Assembly: GCA_041305085.1 (NCBI GenBank)
Contig: JBFYMA010000047.1
Coordinates: 1-15,982, forward strand
Length of the DNA stretch: 15,982 nucleotides
Direction: 5' to 3'
Source of the DNA: SURF-58 sp041305085
GTDB lineage: Archaea > Nanobdellota > Nanobdellia > Woesearchaeales > UBA9642
This document shows, in pieces, positions 14,425 through 15,982 of this stretch (within the stretch, counting starts at the first letter, position 1; each line of letters begins with the position of its first letter). The notes below the pieces were generated by a model that searched no databases, was not told the DNA's origin, and saw only the letters and a list, made by a program, of their open reading frames with translations. The position numbers and the translations under genes are program-made.

Positions 14425-14844
14425 TTAATTACTCTTTTTCGCAGTCTGCCTTAAAATGGATGACTTGTACCTGTCTGCATAGTATGCATCAATTCTCTTT
14501 ACTTCAATATTCCAGTTCTGATTTTTTATCTCTTCCTCAAGCTCCTTCACCAGAAACTTCTGGTCATAGCCGAGGCAGATAATGTCTGGCATGACTTTTT
14601 TTACAGACAAAAGAAAATCCTTTTTTTCCCCAAGAAATGCATCGTTGATTACTTCCAGGCTTTTGAGAGCTTCAAGGCGTTTATTTTCCTTGTTTACAGG
14701 AGGCATTCCCTTGACCCTTTCAACAGTCTCATCCCTTGCGACTATTGCAAACAACTCTTCTCCCTCCCTCTTTGCATGGCTGAGAAAATACTCATGCCCC
14801 TTGTGCAGTATGTCAAACGTTCCAAAGACCAAAACCTTTCTCAT
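14425..14844 (-). CDS. ribL: FAD synthetase RibL
   Basis: The 139-residue product is a single nucleotidyltransferase domain of the archaeal RibL type, which adenylylates FMN with ATP (CTP in some assays) to make FAD. Motifs are GTFDILHKGH (8-17), containing the HxGH nucleotide-binding signature, then VARDETVERVKGMPPVNKENKRL, where RibL has the same VARD...KG..P....E.R pattern, and ICLGYDQK, diagnostic for RibL compared with glycerol-3-phosphate or phosphopantetheine adenylyltransferases. The C-terminal YADRYKSSIL corresponds to the ..YKSS.. end of the family. Length is slightly short compared with usual members of around 145-150 residues. It has its own TATA box on the - strand and converges with the giant surface gene, with only 5 nt between the stops. 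Confidence 0.9.
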   Translation of the reverse strand: MRKVLVFGTFDILHKGHEYFLSHAKREGEELFAIVARDETVERVKGMPPVNKENKRLEALKSLEVINDAFLGEKKDFLLSVKKVMPDIICLGYDQKFLVKELEEEIKNQNWNIEVKRIDAYYADRYKSSILRQTAKKSN

Positions 14845-14865
14845 ACTTTTAGGGGTTTTATTGCT

Positions 14866-14875
14866 TTTTTTAAAT
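14866..14875 (-). promoter_or_regulatory. TATA box of ribL
   Basis: On the - strand ATTTAAAAAA is centred about 27 nt before the ribL ATG at 14844. The transcript would be leaderless. Confidence 0.55.
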
Positions 14876-14906
14876 GTTTGGAAAGTTGTAAGAAAATAAA
14901 TTTTAT

Positions 14907-14912
14907 AAAAAA
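14907..14912 (-). terminator. T-run after the initiator tRNA
   Basis: Read on the - strand, six T residues follow directly after the discriminator base of the tRNA, a normal archaeal tRNA terminator. Confidence 0.6.
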
Positions 14913-15006
14913 TAGCGAGGGAAGGATTTGAACCTCCGACCTACGGGTTTCTTTCAACAATTGTTGATATGAGCCCGTCGAGCACTCCTGGCTGCTCCAC
15001 CTCGCT
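14913..15006 (-). tRNA. Initiator tRNA-Met(CAT) with a 19-nt intron
   Basis: On the - strand the acceptor arms AGCGAGG and CCTCGCT pair perfectly (15000-15006 with 14914-14920), followed by discriminator A and no encoded CCA. The D-arm is GAGC-loop-GCTC; the anticodon stem is ACGGG/CCCGT with loop CTCATA-A; the T-arm is GGAGG-TTCAAAT-CCTTC. The A1-U72 pair and three G-C pairs next to the anticodon loop (GGG/CCC) are the marks of an archaeal initiator rather than elongator tRNA. A 19-nt intron interrupts the anticodon loop after position 37 (14949-14967, with a one-base ambiguity); the mature tRNA is 75 nt. The gene shares a 94-nt divergent promoter region with tRNA-Ser. Confidence 0.93.
14949..14967 (-). 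other. Intron of the initiator tRNA gene
   Basis: On the - strand the intron reads TCAACAATTGTTGAAAGAA. Its first 14 bases form a perfect hairpin TCAAC-AATT-GTTGA. It is at the canonical 37/38 site. The flanking bases give only a weak central helix (CU with AG), so the bulge-helix-bulge is of a relaxed kind. Confidence 0.85.
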
Positions 15007-15027
15007 ATGATTTAAAGGAAAAGCAGG

Positions 15028-15038
15028 CTATTTAAAAA
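15028..15038 (-). promoter_or_regulatory. TATA box of the initiator tRNA
   Basis: On the - strand TTTTTAAATAG is centred about 27 nt before the tRNA 5' end at 15006. Confidence 0.55.
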
Positions 15039-15066
15039 TGTTTCCTCTAAAAAAAGCAAAACAAAA

Positions 15067-15076
15067 CATATAAAAA
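15067..15076 (+). promoter_or_regulatory. TATA box of tRNA-Ser
   Basis: CATATAAAAA is centred about 29 nt before the tRNA-Ser 5' end at 15101. Confidence 0.55.
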
Positions 15077-15100
15077 CAAACCTCTTTTCCGTAACAGTAT

Positions 15101-15225
15101 GCCGCGGTGGCACAACACGAAACAGTGGTTTCGCTAGCACCGCTGTTCGGGTGCAACCTGGTACTGCGCAGGATTGCTAATCCTGTTTCCTTCGGGATTT
15201 CTGGGTTCAAATCCCAGCCGCGGCG
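15101..15225 (+). tRNA. tRNA-Ser(GCT) with a 41-nt intron in the D-arm
   Basis: Acceptor arms GCCGCGG (15101-15107) and CCGCGGC (15218-15224) pair perfectly, with discriminator G and no encoded CCA. The anticodon stem CAGGA/TCCTG encloses TTGCTAA, anticodon GCT. A 15-nt variable arm with a TCC/GGA stem (15186-15200) fits class II tRNA-Ser, and the T-arm is CTGGG-TTCAAAT-CCCAG. The D-arm is interrupted: GGCACAA at 15109-15115 must join CCTGGTACTGC, starting at 15157, giving stem GCA/TGC with A14, G18, G19 and A21 in place. Removing 41 nt restores an 84-nt tRNA. Without the intron no D-arm can form, so the gene depends on splicing. Confidence 0.9.
15116..15156 (+). other. Non-canonical D-arm intron of tRNA-Ser
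   Basis: GCAC (15110-15113) pairs with GTGC (15151-15154) as a 4-bp central helix. On each strand the helix is followed by AAC (15114-15116 and 15155-15157), giving two identical 3-nt bulges on opposite strands, the layout recognised by the archaeal splicing endonuclease. Inside, CGAAACAG pairs with CTGTTCG with one bulged A. The outer helix is weak. Because CAAC repeats at both ends, the exact cut can shift by a few bases without changing the product; after AA is drawn here. Confidence 0.8.
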
Positions 15226-15262
15226 TCTTTATTTTGTAATTGCATACTTGTATGACGAGATA

Positions 15263-15730
15263 CTATATCACACTATTAATAATTGCTGCAACAATTGCTC
15301 CAAGAACTAAGCTAATTATATTCATTAAGAAGCTATTCAGGTACGGGTTTTTTATTGAAGTGTATTTTTTTAGGCCATATCCTTCTGCCCAGAAAATAAG
15401 TGCTTCTAATCCCCCTAAAACAAAAATAAATAAACTACCTGATTTAAGAGTGTATGTGTATAGCAACCAAAATAAGGGTAAAGTAATTAAGTTTAAGATC
15501 GCGACTGTCTTAACAACTTTTATTTGTTGAAATCTGAAGTAAACAAAAGCAACATTCAACTTGACGTATTTTTGCGGATTTTTACAGTCGATACGCTTCA
15601 AATAGTAATAGCTTAGGTTTGTTCTTGACAAACCTGTTGCGTCAAGTGCAACAAGATACGCCTGAGGGCTTGTTGCTTTGAGCACTTGTTGCCAAAACTT
15701 GCTATCAAGCTTTGCAGCAGTAGCCTGCAA
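15263..15730 (-). CDS. Chimeric ORF: transposase fragment joined to a small membrane protein
   Basis: One continuous frame of 155 codons joins two unrelated parts. The first third (to about YVKLNVAF, junction near 15540) is the middle of a DDE transposase, including LVALDATGLSRTNLSYYYLKRI. The remainder has three membrane segments: AILNLITLPLFWLLY, SLFIFVLGGLEALIFWAEGY and FLMNIISLVLGAIVAAIINSVI. This tail resembles small archaeal membrane proteins with a Glu inside the second helix (EAxxxxxEG) and N-x-x-S at the third; I do not know their function. The apparent start is a TTG inside the transposase, so whether anything is translated is doubtful. The most likely history is insertion of an element into, or next to, a membrane protein gene, followed by deletion across the boundary. 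Confidence 0.4.
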   Translation of the reverse strand: MQATAAKLDSKFWQQVLKATSPQAYLVALDATGLSRTNLSYYYLKRIDCKNPQKYVKLNVAFVYFRFQQIKVVKTVAILNLITLPLFWLLYTYTLKSGSLFIFVLGGLEALIFWAEGYGLKKYTSIKNPYLNSFLMNIISLVLGAIVAAIINSVI

Positions 15731-15939
15731 AGCAGAATTTCTTGGACAAACGATGCCAAGAAGATCAAAGAGTTGACAACTCTTTGATATGAAAGTCTAC
15801 AATACGCTTTAGCAAGCAAAACTACCCCATGCTGCCAGAACTCATAAGTTTTGGGCCCAAAATGATGCCAATATCTTGGGTTTCCAGACTGCCTAAACAA
15901 CCGACAAATTTTTCTATCCAATCGTTCTTCTTTTTTCAT
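15541..15939 (-). pseudogene. Decayed IS transposase (IS5-like DDE), frameshifted and truncated
   Basis: From the ATG at 15939 the frame reads MKKEERLDRKICRLF, then RYWHHFGPKTYEFWQHGVVLLAKAYCRLSYQRVV, the N-terminal part of IS5-like archaeal transposases (..GPK.Y...QH....LLK...RLSYR..V..). Near 15775-15780 the frame shifts by one base, and the match continues in another frame as FDLLGIVCPRNSALQATAAKL, then the first catalytic region LVALDATGLS (usually D-S-T-G). After YVKLNV the match stops: the second and third acidic residues of the DDE site are missing. So the element cannot move by itself. A perfect 11-bp palindrome sits at the shift. Hairpins lie upstream at the window edge. Confidence 0.8.
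15764..15788. repeat. Perfect 11-bp inverted repeat at the transposase frameshift
   Basis: ATCAAAGAGTT (15764-15774) and AACTCTTTGAT (15778-15788) are exact reverse complements with a GAC spacer. It coincides with the single-base frameshift of the transposase. Confidence 0.8.
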
Positions 15940-15982
15940 GGTGGAGCTTCGACCTCCACCCTCCTCTGTAGCCCTATGGCTA
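15940..15982. repeat. Two hairpins upstream of the transposase start
   Basis: GGTGGAG (15940-15946) pairs with CTCCACC (15954-15960) across a 7-nt loop, and TAGCC-CTAT-GGCTA (15969-15982) is a second perfect hairpin ending at the last base of the window. They lie directly before the transposase ATG and may be part of the element's end or its leader; the window stops too early to see terminal inverted repeats. Confidence 0.55.

Noticed and set aside
15101..15225. Two overlapping or permuted tRNAs at the tRNA-Ser locus.
   Set aside because: Removing a single 41-nt intron gives one complete class II tRNA with every conserved D-arm base in place, and there is no second acceptor or T-arm.
15226..15982. 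Integration of a mobile element at the tRNA-Ser 3' end.
   Set aside because: No repeat of the tRNA 3' end is seen downstream, and the only mobile sequence is a DDE transposase remnant on the other strand, which does not use tRNA attachment sites.
1..15982. CRISPR array or defence island.
   Set aside because: There are no regularly spaced repeats with spacers and no cas, restriction-modification or other known defence genes in the window.

Overview
The window looks like a piece of a low-GC archaeal chromosome, most likely from a DPANN-type lineage (Woesearchaeota/Pacearchaeota-like; the placement is my inference). The archaeal signs are TATA-type promoters about 25-30 nt upstream of start codons or tRNA 5' ends, mostly leaderless genes, tRNA genes without encoded CCA and with introns, and archaeal families (RibL, DUF99, DUF1461, ABCE1, TrmI, PGF-pre-PGF).

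Layout. The C-terminus of an unrecognised gene (1-182) is followed by an AT-rich spacer with a promoter, a solitary AbrB-type protein (456-743) and a spacer with a long hairpin. A + strand operon follows: tRNA m1A methyltransferase TrmI, a stand-alone Lrp/AsnC ligand-binding domain, and a DUF99 protein. On the - strand lie a DUF1461 membrane protein and ABCE1/Rli, the ribosome recycling ATPase. A family-B DNA polymerase of the Pol II type diverges from ABCE1. A - strand pair, an MCM-C-terminus-like winged-helix protein and a macro domain protein, comes next. Then a 1919-residue cell-surface protein (three LamG-like domains, a run of disulfide Ig-like repeats, PGF-pre-PGF domain, membrane anchor, cytoplasmic helical tail) occupies 8660-14419. 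RibL (FAD synthetase) converges on its end. Two divergent tRNA genes follow: initiator tRNA-Met (-) and tRNA-Ser(GCT) (+). The right edge holds a decayed insertion-sequence transposase fused in frame to the end of a small membrane protein.

Functionally, most genes are core information processing (translation initiation and recycling, tRNA modification, replication or repair) plus flavin cofactor synthesis; the surface protein is the lineage-specific part. The most notable points are: ABCE1 lacks three of the four ligands expected for one of its two [4Fe-4S] clusters while keeping all four of the other; tRNA-Ser carries a 41-nt intron in the D-arm with a near-canonical bulge-helix-bulge whose two bulges are both AAC; the initiator tRNA carries a 19-nt intron after the anticodon; the surface protein ends in a duplicated cytoplasmic module with a GW motif; and a transposase frameshift sits exactly at a perfect 11-bp palindrome.
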